Position numbers and translations under genes: made by a program. From an uncultured Clostridia bacterium (GTDB taxonomy: Bacteria; Bacillota; Clostridia; Oscillospirales; Ruminococcaceae): DNA of 12,840 nt. Below, piece after piece: positions 12,488 through 12,840 of the stretch (positions are counted from its first letter, which is position 1; each line of letters opens with the position of its first letter). The stretch spans positions 1 to 12,840 of the forward strand of contig CAMWVF010000010.1 of assembly GCA_947177545.1 (NCBI GenBank). The letters are read 5' to 3'. The notes under the pieces are model-generated. The model saw only the letters and a program-made list of their open reading frames with translations, searched no databases and was not told where the DNA came from.

Positions 12488-12840
12488 TCATTCATCTTTA
12501 AATTTCAGATTATACTTATGTACGACTTTAACTATTTCATCAAAAGTCTTTTCTCCGAGATTTCTTACCTTTGCAAGTTCGTCAAGGCTGAGAGCGCATA
12601 TGTCTTCCAAAGTATTTAATCCTGCACGCTTCAAGCAGCTATAACCCCTTACCGACAAATCAAGCTCGTCAATTTCAGTAATTTTAAGTGAGCCTAAACT
12701 GTCGGGTAATGCGTTTCCAAGAATTTCTGAAATATCAAGAATACTTTTTGTTGCTGCATAAAGCTGCTTACTTACTGCTTGTTGTACAGCCCTGTTTTCC
12801 ATGCCCTTTACGCCGTATATCAGATAATTTCGCCGCAGTG
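12488..12840 (-). CDS. Free-standing RNA polymerase alpha C-terminal domain protein (start possibly beyond window)
   Basis: The C-terminal 65 residues match the alpha-CTD of bacterial RNA polymerase: IDELDLSVRGYSCLKRAGLN, then LSLDELAKVRNLGEKTFDEI. Against the E. coli domain, residues equivalent to R265, C269, K271, N294, G296, K298 and E302 are kept, while N268 is Ser and S299 is Thr, so UP-element DNA contact looks possible. The alpha N-terminal assembly domain is absent in what is visible; instead there is a helical stretch (VQQAVSKQLYAATKSILDIS). An ATG at 12802 has AAAGG only two bases away, which is poor, and the frame stays open to the right edge (RNYLIYGVKGM), so the real start is probably outside. 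It lies at the head of the leftward cluster, before the XRE gene. Confidence 0.85.
   Translation of the reverse strand, partial: LRRNYLIYGVKGMENRAVQQAVSKQLYAATKSILDISEILGNALPDSLGSLKITEIDELDLSVRGYSCLKRAGLNTLEDICALSLDELAKVRNLGEKTFDEIVKVVHKYNLKFKDE

Overview
The window looks like the replication and partition region of a plasmid, or of a plasmid-like integrative conjugative element, from a low-to-mid-GC Firmicute, most likely a gut Clostridia member (Lachnospiraceae/Ruminococcaceae type). This rests on strong AGGAGG Shine-Dalgarno sites, a RepA_N-type initiator, ParA/ParB, and small accessory families typical of clostridial elements (DUF6075, TnpV-like, CD1845-like, DUF5131, DUF4317). No conjugation, integrase, resistance or chromosomal housekeeping genes are visible, so plasmid and ICE cannot be told apart here. 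All genes but one (3734-3964) lie on the minus strand.

Layout, in transcription order from right to left: a free-standing RNA polymerase alpha C-terminal domain protein (open at the right edge), an XRE regulator and a two-helix membrane protein (12840-11352). Then comes an AT-rich run of unrecognised genes (11299-8851) that includes one zinc-ribbon protein. Next are a 67-residue protein, DUF4317, a small phage-type protein and a radical-SAM-like DUF5131 protein (8821-6318), followed by the stump of a phage-type Dam methyltransferase (6317-6172). The replication block is a RepA_N initiator carrying six 23-bp iterons inside its own coding sequence (6188-5031), a metallophosphoesterase and an unrecognised helical protein (5017-3969).

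A separate leftward operon starts at a promoter near 3597-3625. It encodes a CD1845-like membrane protein, a small hypothetical protein, a TnpV-like protein, a DUF6075 protein, ParA, a 93-residue protein and a ParB with a cysteine-rich N-terminal extension, cut by the left edge. Diverging from this promoter is a small ribbon-helix-helix gene (3734-3964). Two copies of the palindrome TACTGTTGACAGTA sit in the two promoters, which suggests that this protein controls both itself and the partition operon.

The most unusual signal is non-coding: five copies of the 15-bp palindrome TTCCCCANTGGGGAA, each shortly 5' of the ribosome binding site of a gene. Pairs of copies bracket single genes (3204-3524 and 10748-11299). 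A different 25-bp direct repeat brackets the two-gene unit 7504-8821. The palindromes could be operators, ParB-binding (parS-like) sites, RNA hairpins near the ribosome site, or joints of exchangeable gene cassettes. The second strong signal is the iteron array: the 23-bp unit is not a multiple of three, yet all three frames are read through within repA.
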